A stretch of DNA of 6,733 nt from the NCBI GenBank assembly GCA_002306975.1, contig DBTI01000289.1, positions 1 through 6,733 on the forward strand, read 5' to 3'. The notes under the pieces are model-generated. The model was not told where the DNA came from, did not search any database, and saw only the letters and a list, made by a program, of their open reading frames with translations. This DNA comes from Ruminococcaceae bacterium UBA1320. Its GTDB lineage: Bacteria > Bacillota > Clostridia > Oscillospirales > Ethanoligenentaceae. The position numbers and the translations under genes are program-made. Below are positions 1-6,160 of the stretch, in pieces (position 1 is the stretch's first letter; every line of letters starts with the position of its first letter).

Positions 1-654
1 CAAACATGTTCAGCACCTCGCAGGTGAATTTATTTACCTGTGTTTATTCTAGATTTGACAGGCTTTTCCCTGCATTTTAGAGGCTTTAGGTCACGGTTTC
101 AGGTATATCTATGGTAATATATAAATACACGAAATTTTTATAATTTTAGTTTATTATAAAGATCACTTAGTAATTTACTTTTTATTGAAAATACAAATAA
201 TTTTGGCTATCGACCAATGCATTTTATACTAAACGCGGTATGAATATTGGCATGAAAATGGTTTTATCCGTCGCCCTCTGCGACCATCTGTGGTTTCAAA
301 ATCTTCTTATACAGAGCCTATATATTTAACCACAGATTACACAGATGGCCACGGATATTTTGGAATCAATATTGGCCAAGACTGCGCCAAAGTCATTTCA
401 AAGTTATCCGCCTCACTATGGTGTTCAGACATATAGCTGAATCATCTTTATAGACAGTTAATTTTATAATAATTGATTTTGGTGCAGAAAGTACGTTTTA
501 ATATTCGCTCAATTCGATCAAATCCATCAAGTGTAAATACACTAAAATCAAGTATTTGCAAGGGATTCCGTGAATCAATGTCGAATAAATCCTTCGTTGA
601 CAAAGGGCGTGAAGTTACCTTTTGCCCATAATTACGAAAAACGGGGATTGTAAA
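1..654. other. AT-rich spacer without a convincing gene
   Basis: No long reading frame with family resemblance is visible on either strand. It holds the inverted repeat pair at 266-356 (listed separately) and a short palindrome, GTGTAAATACAC, at 531-542, of operator-like form but unknown role. At the extreme left edge the minus strand shows GAGGTG (complement of 14-19), 6 nt before an ATG at 7-5 followed by TTT; this could be the start of a leftward gene leaving the window, but only seven bases of it are present. A 91-codon frame on the minus strand (448-723) has no recognisable family and overlaps the transposase stub antisense, so it is not annotated as a gene. The 5' end of the IS1182-like element must lie somewhere before 655, but its terminal repeat cannot be located because the partner end is missing. 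Confidence 0.6.
266..356. repeat. Long imperfect inverted repeat (dispersed-repeat type)
   Basis: The left arm is 266-295 and the right arm 328-356. The complement of the left arm and the right arm both begin AACCACAGAT and both end ACGGAT, with roughly 80 percent identity between (CGCAGAGGGC against ACAGATGGCC). The loop is 32 nt. The first ten pairs (286-295 with 328-337) are perfect. The wording, CACAGAT units separated by short variable bases, matches a kind of dispersed intergenic repeat that I recall from many anaerobe genomes; that is memory, not a search. A transcript would fold into a long hairpin. It could be a REP/MITE-like unit or two copies of one repeat inserted in opposite orientation. 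Confidence 0.6.
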
Positions 655-870
655 ATGTTTCGTGAAAATAACAGCCATCGACAAGCATCCTTTTTTGACA
701 GCACCGACACGATGGACCCGCATGTCAAAGCCAGATTGGACAAATCATGGACGCCGATATTTTACGAGTACGTTTTCTGCAAGATTAAAGAAAAACCTTT
801 TGCTGTCCTATATAGTGACATCGGCGCCCCAAATTTTCCAGTCAATATAATTCTACTTTGTTACAATTAA
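655..870 (+). pseudogene. IS1182-like transposase, N-terminal stub only
   Basis: The frame starts ATG at 655 (MFRENN) and reads about 71 residues before a stop at 868. The pattern is that of the N-terminus of IS1182-family DDE transposases: an MFRxNN start, a FFDS...MDPHVKARLDKSW segment around residues 14-32, IFYEYVF near 35-41, and a FAVLYSD...APNFPVN block near residues 49-65. Family members run to about 450-500 residues, so roughly 85 percent is missing, including the whole catalytic domain. The homology stops within a few codons of the terminal inverted repeat of the neighbouring IS701-like element at 851, so that insertion is the likely cause of the break. The rest of the gene is not found beyond the far end of that element at 2374. 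A GGGGA at 643-647 lies 7 nt before the ATG and supports this start over the in-frame ATG at 622. Confidence 0.75.
851..862. repeat. Terminal inverted repeat, transposase-distal end of the IS701 element
   Basis: TTCTACTTTGTT is the exact reverse complement of 2363-2374. It lies just beyond the transposase stop codon at 882-884 and, on the other side, overlaps the last codons of the broken IS1182-like frame. Confidence 0.8.
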
Positions 871-881
871 GTCAAATCGAA

Positions 882-2263
882 TTACGATAAGGCTTTTCGT
901 TTTCGCTTCGCGTCCCGTCGACGTTTTTTGTGTCTGACTTCAATTCGCCGGAATACTTCTTCTTCCGTTAGTGGTTGCTGAAGATAAAACGTCAATAGTT
1001 CGCTGATGTCCCTTCCGGTCAGCAATGGCGTCTCATCACGGTTTTCAATCTTCTCCATCATCATAAACAATAACGCCATCATGACCAAAGCCATATGATG
1101 ATACCAGCCTAAGCCATCTGCGATGCTGGTAATCCGCCATACCGCAGTTTTGTTTTCCTTCTTCAAAGGAACGTTCCACCCAATACCGTTGCCCTTGCAT
1201 ATACGCAAGCTGTTGTTTCGGTGTTTCCACCGACGCATTGGAAAGTGTATATTTGATATCAGATTTGCTTTCAATATCACGCCGGACAATCAAGTGCCAT
1301 TGCCGAACGGCTTTGTGCTCTTGACTATATATCCATACCCGGGCAAAAATAAATTCGTATGCGACCATTCCTTGCCTTCACGCACGGCGATTTTGCCATG
1401 CATCTTCCGGCTGCGCTAAAGCGAATTTATCGGCCCGAAGCGGTTCTTGGGTTGGTCTTATTCTTTCAGGCTTGCGGCCCCGCCCCGAATAAGCGGGGAC
1501 CTCCAATTGCGGTCTTTCAAGATAAATCAATGGTCTCTATGAATATCAATCACAAAGGTTTCGCCCAATGCTTCAAGCTTTAGCGGGAAATCCAATCCTT
1601 TCCCGTATCCGGCATCCGCGCCAATCCAGCTATACAGTAATTTCAGTTGACGGGCATGGAGCACCATCTCATAAGCAATGGCTTCCTTCGTTTTAAAACT
1701 GCGTTCGGCTTCCGGCACTTTGGCTTTATCAAGGCGCTTTTTGTCGGATGTCCATTCTTCGGGTAAGTACAGCCGGGCATTCACCAGACTATAATTTCTC
1801 CCATTGACCTGCGAAGCATATACGCCCACTTGCCTATTTTCAACTTTACCGACATTTCCGATCCATTGCCGGGCAACCCCTACCGAGTTTTGCCATTTAT
1901 GACGTCGCCACTTTCATCAATGATTAAGCCACTGCCCTCCACGTCGCCGATCAGTGTGTTTACATCTTGCGCTACAAGGTCCATTACGCTATAGGCAGAC
2001 CAGGTCGAGTCGGTGATAAACTGCTGCAGCGATTCATAATCGGCCTGCGGGTCGGCTTCCTCCATTCGCTCCATGTTTTTCTCAAGTTTGGACTGGGTAA
2101 GCCCTTTCAAATAATTGAAGGCATTTCGGCTTTGGTCGTGGTTATAAACCCAGAAATGAGCAGCGTAAGAGTTCATAAAAGATAAAAACCGCCTGGCCAC
2201 GGTAGCCAAGCGGTTACCACATTTTGGGCCATGTGCGTTTCCTTTTTTTAGTCTTTGGGCCAT
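882..2263 (-). pseudogene. IS701-family transposase, multiply frameshifted
   Basis: Read leftward, the pieces join into one IS701-type DDE transposase of about 450 residues. The N-terminal domain and the first catalytic aspartate (LIIDESG) lie in the frame ending at 1880. SVGVARQW follows in another frame near 1870, and the second aspartate (WIGADAGYGKG) lies in the 1829-1527 frame. LIYLERPQ and a KFALAQPEDAW stretch follow in the next frame. FIFARVWIY and the glutamate segment (RYWVERSFEEGK, CGMADYQ) are in the 1368-1045 frame. WYHHMALVMMALLF and a basic lysine/arginine-rich tail end at 882. Frame changes fall near 1880, 1530, 1385, 1370 and 1100, each explained by a one-base gain or loss. 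All three catalytic residues survive, but no single frame carries them. An ATG at 2263 opens the longest N-terminal frame but lacks a ribosome binding site. The ATG at 2232 has AGGA 7 nt upstream and reads MAQNVVTAWL, so it is probably the original start, followed by one more frameshift near 2195. Confidence 0.85.
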
Positions 2264-2282
2264 GTTGTGTTGCCCAAAGACT
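2250..2282 (-). promoter_or_regulatory. Perfect 11-bp hairpin at the IS701 transposase translation start
   Basis: GTCTTTGGGC (2251-2260) pairs perfectly with GCCCAAAGAC (2272-2281), plus one A-T pair at 2250/2282, around an 11-nt loop. In the transposase message the stem ends just before an A-run and the AGGA that serves the ATG at 2232; the alternative ATG at 2263 lies in the loop. The 12-mer TTTGGGCCATGT occurs both here (2254-2265) and over the ATG at 2232 (2223-2234), so the 5' arm of the stem could pair with either copy. Hairpins near transposase starts are known in several IS families to reduce translation from read-through transcripts; that role here is inference. It is not a good terminator on the minus strand, since A rather than T follows, and on the plus strand the downstream T-tract is weak. 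Confidence 0.55.
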
Positions 2283-2362
2283 TGATCTTTGCTTGCTATT
2301 TAACTCTATTTACTATTTTAAATCATTTCAACTGTATTGGCTACAAGTCTATTTAAGATATA

Positions 2363-2374
2363 AACAAAGTAGAA
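2363..2374. repeat. Terminal inverted repeat, transposase-proximal end of the IS701 element
   Basis: AACAAAGTAGAA is the exact reverse complement of 851-862. It lies about 100-130 bp upstream of the two possible transposase start codons on the minus strand. Confidence 0.8.
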
Positions 2375-2693
2375 GTAATATTCAGCAAAGAAATCAGCTA
2401 ACATTCTAATATGAATTTACGGAAAATTATATAATTTTGTTGATATCAATTCTAATTATTGGTAAAATTTATTTGCAATTGAAGTTATAAAAATTATGAA
2501 TATTTAGGTTGTATAAGATACAAAATCCTAAATTATTAAATCCATTGAAATGAGGCATGGTTAATGAATTCACAAGAAAAGTGAATATTTCGTTCGAGTA
2601 ATGCAACCTTCTCGGTGATTAGCATCAATCGTCACGGTTTTTCAAGGCAACTATTCTGGAGTAAGAAGGCAGTTTTTTCATTCAGACCGTTAA
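2375..2693. other. AT-rich spacer between the two insertion sequences
   Basis: About the first 170 bp are extremely AT-rich with stops in all frames. The remainder, about 2541-2690, is closer to coding composition. On the minus strand one frame is open from about 2690 to 2541 except for a single TGA near 2622, and could be a scrap of an interrupted gene, but I recognise no family in it. The missing remainder of the IS1182-like transposase is not here. No RNA gene or terminator is visible. Confidence 0.5.
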
Positions 2694-2712
2694 TGAATAC
2701 CCCCTTTATAAT
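2694..2712. repeat. Candidate left end of the IS21-family element
   Basis: The stretch TGAATACCCCC followed by TTTATAAT resembles, imperfectly, the complement of the right end (TGAAACCC, and further in CTTTATAAT). IS21-family ends start with TG and often carry several imperfect internal repeats. The match is short and gapped, so the boundary may be off by about 10 bp. Confidence 0.35.
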
Positions 2713-2748
2713 AGTTCCATACACAGTACGCTGTGTAAATACTATTAT
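2707..2748 (+). promoter_or_regulatory. Perfect -10 box and nested hairpin leading into istA
   Basis: TATAAT at 2707-2712 is a perfect -10 hexamer, but no good -35 lies at the right distance inside the element. The next bases form two nested perfect stems: ATAATAG (2708-2714) with CTATTAT (2742-2748), and TACACAG (2720-2726) with CTGTGTA (2731-2737) around a TACG loop. The 3' arm ends exactly where the istA GGAGG (2749-2753) begins. A start about 7 nt after the -10 would fall at the foot of the inner stem, so element-initiated transcripts would carry only the small hairpin, whereas transcripts entering from outside could form the long one. IS21 is known to build a strong promoter when two copies abut, the -35 coming from the neighbouring right end; the lone -10 near the left end would suit that. 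Regulatory function is inferred. Confidence 0.5.
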
Positions 2749-2762
2749 GGAGGTCGATAATT

Positions 2763-4310
2763 ATGGTGAATTATCGAGAGATTCTAAGGCTGAAAAGTAA
2801 GAATCTCAGCAACAGCAAGGTCGCTGCAAGTGTCCACAGCTCACGTGACACAGTAAGCGAGGTCTGGGGACTCGTCCAACAGAAAGGTCTGTCATGGCCG
2901 TTATCTCCGGATTTGACAGATATTCAAATCAGGGACATACTTTATCCTAAAAGGATTGCAGAGAAAGGGCGTAAGATGCCCGATTATGCCTATATCCACC
3001 GTGAGATGGCAAAACCAGGTGTCAACCTCACTCTCCTATGGAGCGAATATTGTGAACAATGTCAGAACGAAAAAACAATACCTTATCAATACACCCAGTT
3101 CTGTGATCATTACAAAGCTTTTGTCTACAAGACCAAAGCAACTATGCGCATCAAGCACAAGCCAGGTGAACTTCTGGAAGTTGATTGGGCAGGCAATACT
3201 CTCTTCGTTATAGACGCGATTACCGGTGAAAATCTTAAAGCATATGTGTTTGTTGCAACATTGCCGTGCAGTCTATACAGTTATGCAGAAGCATTCCCAT
3301 CTATGGTTTCAGAGAGCTGGATTACTGCGCACATTCATATGTACCAGTTTTTTGGTGGTGTTACACGAATCCTGGTACCAGATAACCTAAAGACTGGCGT
3401 CCTCAGCCATTCAAGAACCGAAGTAGTTCTTAATAAGGTTTATCAGGAAATGGCGGAGCATTACGGTACGGCTGTCATTCCGGCAAGACCGGCAGCGCCA
3501 AAAGATAAGCCAAACGTTGAAGGCACAGTAGGTGTCATCTCCACTTGGATCATTGCGGCATTACGCAACAGAACGTTCTTTTCCTTTGAAGAACTGAACC
3601 TTGCCATAAAGGAAAAATTGACAGAATTTAATGAAAAGCCATTCCAGAAAAAGAATGGAAGTAGGTTCTCGGCATTTGAAGATGAGGAAAAGCCTTATCT
3701 CCTGCCATTACCTGCTTCCACGTATGAGATTGCCGTCTGGGCAACTGCAACCATACAAGCAGATTATCTCATAACCGTGGATAAAATCAAGTATTCAGTT
3801 CCTTTTGAGTTTATTGGCAAGGGAGTAAATATCCGCTATACCGGTAAAACAATAGAAGTGTTCTTCCATAACAACCGAATTGCTTCTCATATCAGAAGAT
3901 ATGGAATTTGTGACCCGGTAGTATTGCCAGAGCATATGCCTGCAAATCACCGGCAATATCTTGCATGGAATTCGAAAACCTTCCTTGATTGGGCTTCTGG
4001 TATCGGACATTCAACCGAAACTGTCATGAAGGTAGTTCTCTCGACGTATAAAGTTGAGAAACAGGCATATCCGTCATGCAACTCCCTTATGAAGCTGGCG
4101 GATAGGTATTCCGTTGCACGCATCGAGGATGCATGTAGCCGGGCGCTTGCTTATACACCAAGTCCAAGCATAAAAAGTATCAAAACAATCCTCAAGACTG
4201 GGCAGGACAGGGTAAAACCCGATAGAGCCGACCATAATCCGAAACCGAGAGGGCGCTACGGTTTCACAAGAGGTGTGGCTTATTTCGGGGGAGATGAATC
4301 AAATGATTAA
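2763..4310 (+). CDS. IstA, IS21-family DDE transposase
   Basis: This 515-residue protein catalyses strand transfer in IS21 transposition, acting with IstB on DNA. Residues about 14-40 form a helix-turn-helix (LSNSKVAASV...TVSEVW). The rve-type integrase core follows, with the DDE triad at D141 (LLEVDWAG), D207 (ILVPDNLK) and E253 (KPNVEGTVG). The region from about residue 325 on is the C-terminal beta-rich DNA-binding part, with YLITVDKIKYSVPFEFIGK typical of IstA. The length is at the upper side of the usual 390-520 range, and no stop or frameshift interrupts it. The ATG at 2763 is chosen because GGAGG at 2749-2753 lies 9 nt upstream. The stop at 4310 overlaps the istB start by 8 nt (ATGATTAA), implying translational coupling. 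Expression is probably controlled by the hairpin directly before its ribosome binding site. Confidence 0.95.
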   Translation: MVNYREILRLKSKNLSNSKVAASVHSSRDTVSEVWGLVQQKGLSWPLSPDLTDIQIRDILYPKRIAEKGRKMPDYAYIHREMAKPGVNLTLLWSEYCEQCQNEKTIPYQYTQFCDHYKAFVYKTKATMRIKHKPGELLEVDWAGNTLFVIDAITGENLKAYVFVATLPCSLYSYAEAFPSMVSESWITAHIHMYQFFGGVTRILVPDNLKTGVLSHSRTEVVLNKVYQEMAEHYGTAVIPARPAAPKDKPNVEGTVGVISTWIIAALRNRTFFSFEELNLAIKEKLTEFNEKPFQKKNGSRFSAFEDEEKPYLLPLPASTYEIAVWATATIQADYLITVDKIKYSVPFEFIGKGVNIRYTGKTIEVFFHNNRIASHIRRYGICDPVVLPEHMPANHRQYLAWNSKTFLDWASGIGHSTETVMKVVLSTYKVEKQAYPSCNSLMKLADRYSVARIEDACSRALAYTPSPSIKSIKTILKTGQDRVKPDRADHNPKPRGRYGFTRGVAYFGGDESND

Positions 4311-5076
4311 CCAAATTACCCTTGATAAACTGCACACCATGAGGCTTGGCGCTATGGCAGATGCATTCGAATCGCAGGATGGTGACCATTCCTATGGTTC
4401 CCTTTCGTTCGATGATCGTTTTGGCATACTTGTAGATGCCGAATACCATAAACGGCGTTCAAACAAGCTTCAGAAATTGATTAAAACCGCGGATTTTCGC
4501 TATCCGGATGCCTGTATTGAAAATGTTGAATACCATGTTGACCGGAAAATAGACAAATCCCAGATTCTTCAACTTTCGACCTGCAGATATATACATGATG
4601 GGCATCATATCATTCTTGAAGGGGCTTCCGGGAATGGTAAAACTTATCTCGCATGTGCATTCGGCATTGCGGCCTGCAGAAATTTTATGACGGTTCGCTA
4701 TATCAGACTTCCGGAACTTTTGAATGAACTTGTCATTGCCAAAGGAGAAGGCACTTACAAAAAACTGATTAAGGCATATCAGAAGGTTGACCTGCTGATT
4801 CTTGACGAGTGGTTGTTAAAACCACTGTCAACAGACCAAGCAATGGAATTGTTTGAAATCATAGAAGCCCGCACCCGAAAAGGCTCCATGATATTTTGTA
4901 CTCAGTTTGATCCACGCGGCTGGTATGATCGTATAGGCACCGCTGAAGACGGCACTGTATCGGAGGCTATTATTGACCGTATCAAACATAATTCCTTCGA
5001 GATACTCATTGATGGAAAGTTATCCATGCGTGAGCGCCATGGCTTAAAATTTCACAAAGCTGGAGGTGCTGACTAA
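4303..5076 (+). CDS. IstB, IS21-family AAA+ transposition helper ATPase
   Basis: This 257-residue AAA+ ATPase, related to DnaC, assembles on target DNA and stimulates IstA. It has a typical IstB N-terminus (ITLDKLHTMRLGAMADAF), Walker A GASGNGKT at residues 107-114, Walker B LLILDEW at 164-170, and sensor-like FCTQF around 198-202. A conserved IstB ending region (SEAIIDRIKHNSFEILIDG) spans about 220-238. Earlier in-frame starts at 4273 (GTG) and 4294 exist, but GGGGGAG at 4287-4293 is placed 9 nt before the ATG at 4303 and directly abuts the 4294 ATG, so 4303 is preferred. It overlaps the end of istA by 8 nt and its own stop codon TAA shares a base with the ATG of the next small ORF. The length is normal for the family and no key motif is missing. 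Confidence 0.95.
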   Translation: MINQITLDKLHTMRLGAMADAFESQDGDHSYGSLSFDDRFGILVDAEYHKRRSNKLQKLIKTADFRYPDACIENVEYHVDRKIDKSQILQLSTCRYIHDGHHIILEGASGNGKTYLACAFGIAACRNFMTVRYIRLPELLNELVIAKGEGTYKKLIKAYQKVDLLILDEWLLKPLSTDQAMELFEIIEARTRKGSMIFCTQFDPRGWYDRIGTAEDGTVSEAIIDRIKHNSFEILIDGKLSMRERHGLKFHKAGGAD

Positions 5077-5195
5077 TGCCCAAGGAACAGCACTACAAGG
5101 AACGTAATGATGAGCTATGGGATGTCTTTAGCCAGCTTTGTGCCGATTATAAAGTGCGCTTTTTTATCAGAAACGGTTACCAGGGTTTCATTTAA
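5076..5195 (+). CDS. Small 39-residue ORF coupled to istB, unknown function
   Basis: The ATG at 5076 overlaps the istB stop (TAATG), and GGAGG at 5062-5066 lies 9 nt upstream, the same spacing as for istA, so translation is plausible. The product begins MPKEQHYKERNDELWDVF and is charged at the start, with aromatic and hydrophobic residues afterwards (VRFFIRNGYQGF at the end); no membrane segment or known motif is seen. The composition looks like a real protein start rather than random AT-rich sequence. The stop at 5193-5195 lies just past the candidate right end of the element, so the last codon and stop may be supplied by target DNA. Standard IS21 elements carry only two genes. It could be a true accessory peptide, the N-terminal remnant of a longer gene, or an accident of the terminal repeat region. 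I do not recognise its family. Confidence 0.4.
   Translation: MPKEQHYKERNDELWDVFSQLCADYKVRFFIRNGYQGFI
5146..5190. repeat. Candidate right end of the IS21-family element
   Basis: It contains ATTATAAAG (5146-5154, inverted copy of 2704-2712), AACGGT (5172-5177, inverted copy of 2686-2691) and terminates GGGTTTCA at 5190, the counterpart of TGAATACCC at the left. Spacing between the shared words differs by 5 bp from the left end, so this is an imperfect repeat. The end overlaps the last codons of the small ORF at 5076-5195. Confidence 0.35.
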
Positions 5196-5212
5196 TCGCT
5201 TGGCTAGTATCA

Positions 5213-5241
5213 TTGAAGTTTTTAAAAAAGTAAAATAGAAT
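5213..5241 (+). promoter_or_regulatory. Promoter-like sequence for the TPR gene
   Basis: TTGAAG at 5213-5218 and TAGAAT at 5236-5241 are separated by 17 bp, each one or two changes from the sigma-70/sigma-A consensus. A start would fall near 5248, giving a leader of about 40 nt that ends in the strong GGAGG of the TPR gene. It lies about 20 bp outside the candidate right end of the IS21 element, so the gene could keep its own promoter despite the insertion. The surrounding AT-richness makes chance matches easy. Confidence 0.35.
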
Positions 5242-5286
5242 TTTTTATTGTATTGAGAAAGAGATTTATTTATTGGAGGTTTTTAA

Positions 5287-6081
5287 ATGAAAAAAAGCTT
5301 TATTATGGTGCTTTTTTTAATGATTATTTATGGATGTGCATTTTTTATGGTTCAACTTAAAGATGCTGGCACCACGCTGGCTGCCTCAATAAATGATCAA
5401 AATGAATATTTAGTAAAGGGCAAGGAATTATTTGCCCAAGGTCGCACAATATTTTTTAGTGGTAAGGGAGATTTCGATGAGGCAATTAATGCCCTAACAG
5501 CCAGTAAAGAGTTTTTTACCAAGTTGGGAGATGATTTTGAAAATTACTACTGGAGGGGAGAGGCGGAATTTGTTTTAGCGGAAATCTTTGAAGTAAACAA
5601 TGATAAACGAAAAGCAGCACAGAGTTTTAGCGAAAGCAGTAAATTATCGGAAAAAGCTTTAATATATAATGATAAATCGAGCGACGGCAATCGTTTGGTA
5701 GCGGATACTTATATGAGATTAATGAATTATAATGGGACAATTTATGCAATGTCGCACTCTTCCAAGACATTTAAATTGCTTAATAAAGCCCTTAGTATTA
5801 ATAAAAATAATTATCCGGTTTATAATTCACTGGCAATGTGTTATTTTTATACTCCTACATTCGCGGGAGGTAGTATTGAAAAGACAATTCGTTCTTTAGA
5901 AAAAGCTTTGGAAAGTAAAGACCAGTATACGAATTTTATTTCATATATGTGGCTGGGGATTGTCTATGATAAAAAGAAAGACAAAGCGAAAGCAATCAAT
6001 TATTTTACCAAGGCTCTTGAAATTTATCCGGAAAGCCCCTGGGCAAAAGAATATATGAAAAAAATTAAAAGCAGTAATTAA
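5287..6081 (+). CDS. Exported tetratricopeptide-repeat protein
   Basis: A 264-residue protein, start fixed by GGAGG at 5275-5279, 7-8 nt before the ATG. The N-terminus is a signal sequence: MKKS followed by a hydrophobic stretch to about residue 23. YGC near residue 17 resembles a lipobox (I-Y-G-C) but has tyrosine where small residues are usual, and another hydrophobic run follows, so either a lipoprotein or cleavage near TTLAAS (about residue 33) is possible. The rest is alpha-helical with degenerate TPR units at about 40-80, 85-125 and 173-208, and a clear one at 216-250 (WLGIVYDKKKDKAKAINYF, ALEIYPES). The FAGGSIEKTIRSLEKALE segment resembles the GG-containing repeats of TatT-like TPR proteins, but that assignment is weak. 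TPR proteins serve as protein-binding scaffolds. Its position 79 nt before an ABC ATPase suggests a joint envelope or transport role. Base composition is more AT-rich than the IS21 genes. Confidence 0.8.
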   Translation: MKKSFIMVLFLMIIYGCAFFMVQLKDAGTTLAASINDQNEYLVKGKELFAQGRTIFFSGKGDFDEAINALTASKEFFTKLGDDFENYYWRGEAEFVLAEIFEVNNDKRKAAQSFSESSKLSEKALIYNDKSSDGNRLVADTYMRLMNYNGTIYAMSHSSKTFKLLNKALSINKNNYPVYNSLAMCYFYTPTFAGGSIEKTIRSLEKALESKDQYTNFISYMWLGIVYDKKKDKAKAINYFTKALEIYPESPWAKEYMKKIKSSN

Positions 6082-6122
6082 TTATAGCCATCTTAAGCGG
6101 AATATATCATTTCATACGCTAG

Positions 6123-6143
6123 TTTAAACAGTTAATGTTTAAA
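6123..6143 (+). promoter_or_regulatory. Palindrome before the ABC ATPase gene
   Basis: TTTAAAC (6123-6129) and GTTTAAA (6137-6143) are perfect inverted 7-mers around AGTTAAT, ending 17 nt before the ATG at 6161. The position and symmetry fit a repressor site or a weak stem-loop that modulates translation between the TPR gene and the ATPase gene. The AT-only core would make a weak RNA stem, so a DNA-binding site is the likelier reading. No terminator is seen between the two genes, so co-transcription remains possible. Confidence 0.3.
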
Positions 6144-6160
6144 TTGAAAGGTAGGTATTT

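Larger units (their letters stand above)
851..2374 (-). mobile_element. Decayed IS701-family insertion sequence
   Basis: The element is 1,524 bp, bounded by perfect 12-bp terminal inverted repeats: TTCTACTTTGTT at 851-862 and its complement at 2363-2374. It holds a single transposase gene on the minus strand whose stop lies about 20 bp inside the left end. The size is in the normal range for IS701 elements. No clean target duplication is visible: the left flank ends in CAATATAA and the right flank begins GTAATATT. Together with the missing remainder of the IS1182 gene on the right, this suggests that one flank was deleted or rearranged after insertion. The transposase has several frameshifts, so the copy should not move unless a transposase is supplied by another copy. 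Confidence 0.8.
2694..5190 (+). mobile_element. IS21-family element, apparently intact
   Basis: The element carries istA and istB in the standard order and overlap, both full length with catalytic motifs present. The total of about 2.5 kb is normal for the family. The exact ends are uncertain. The best candidates begin TGAATACCC at 2694 and, on the opposite strand, TGAAACCC ending at 5190, matching the TG...CA rule of IS21 elements. The flanks CGTTAA and TTTAA would give a 5-bp target duplication with one mismatch. A second shared signal is CTTTATAAT, present at 2704-2712 and inverted at 5146-5154. An alternative alignment that also uses ACCGTT (2686-2691, inverted at 5172-5177) would move the ends by several bases. 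Unlike the neighbouring IS701 copy, no frameshift is seen, so this is probably a more recent arrival. Confidence 0.75.

Noticed and set aside
266..356. CRISPR array
   Set aside because: There are only two repeat-like units and they are inverted, not direct; there are no regularly spaced unique spacers and no cas genes in the window.
448..723. 91-codon frame on the minus strand
   Set aside because: It overlaps the N-terminal stub of the IS1182-like transposase antisense, has no ribosome binding site that stands out, and matches no family that I recognise.
1123..1583. Plus-strand frames opposite the IS701 transposase (1123-1419 and 1359-1583)
   Set aside because: They are antisense to recognisable transposase sequence and have no independent support.
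1880..1900. Programmed -1 frameshift in the IS701 transposase
   Set aside because: The local bases (GGC AAA ACT CGG) do not form a slippery X XXY YYZ heptamer in frame, and further frameshifts downstream show that the gene is simply broken.
2250..2282. Rho-independent terminator
   Set aside because: On the minus strand the stem is followed by an A-run, and on the plus strand the T-tract is interrupted (TTGATCTTTG), so the canonical form is absent.
2615..2800. 61-codon plus-strand frame across the IS21 left end
   Set aside because: It runs through the terminal repeat, hairpin and ribosome binding site of istA and into the istA start in another frame, with no protein-like pattern.
2694..5190. 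IS21 copy carrying a passenger defence or resistance gene
   Set aside because: Between the ends there is room only for istA, istB and one 39-codon frame; no cargo gene is present.
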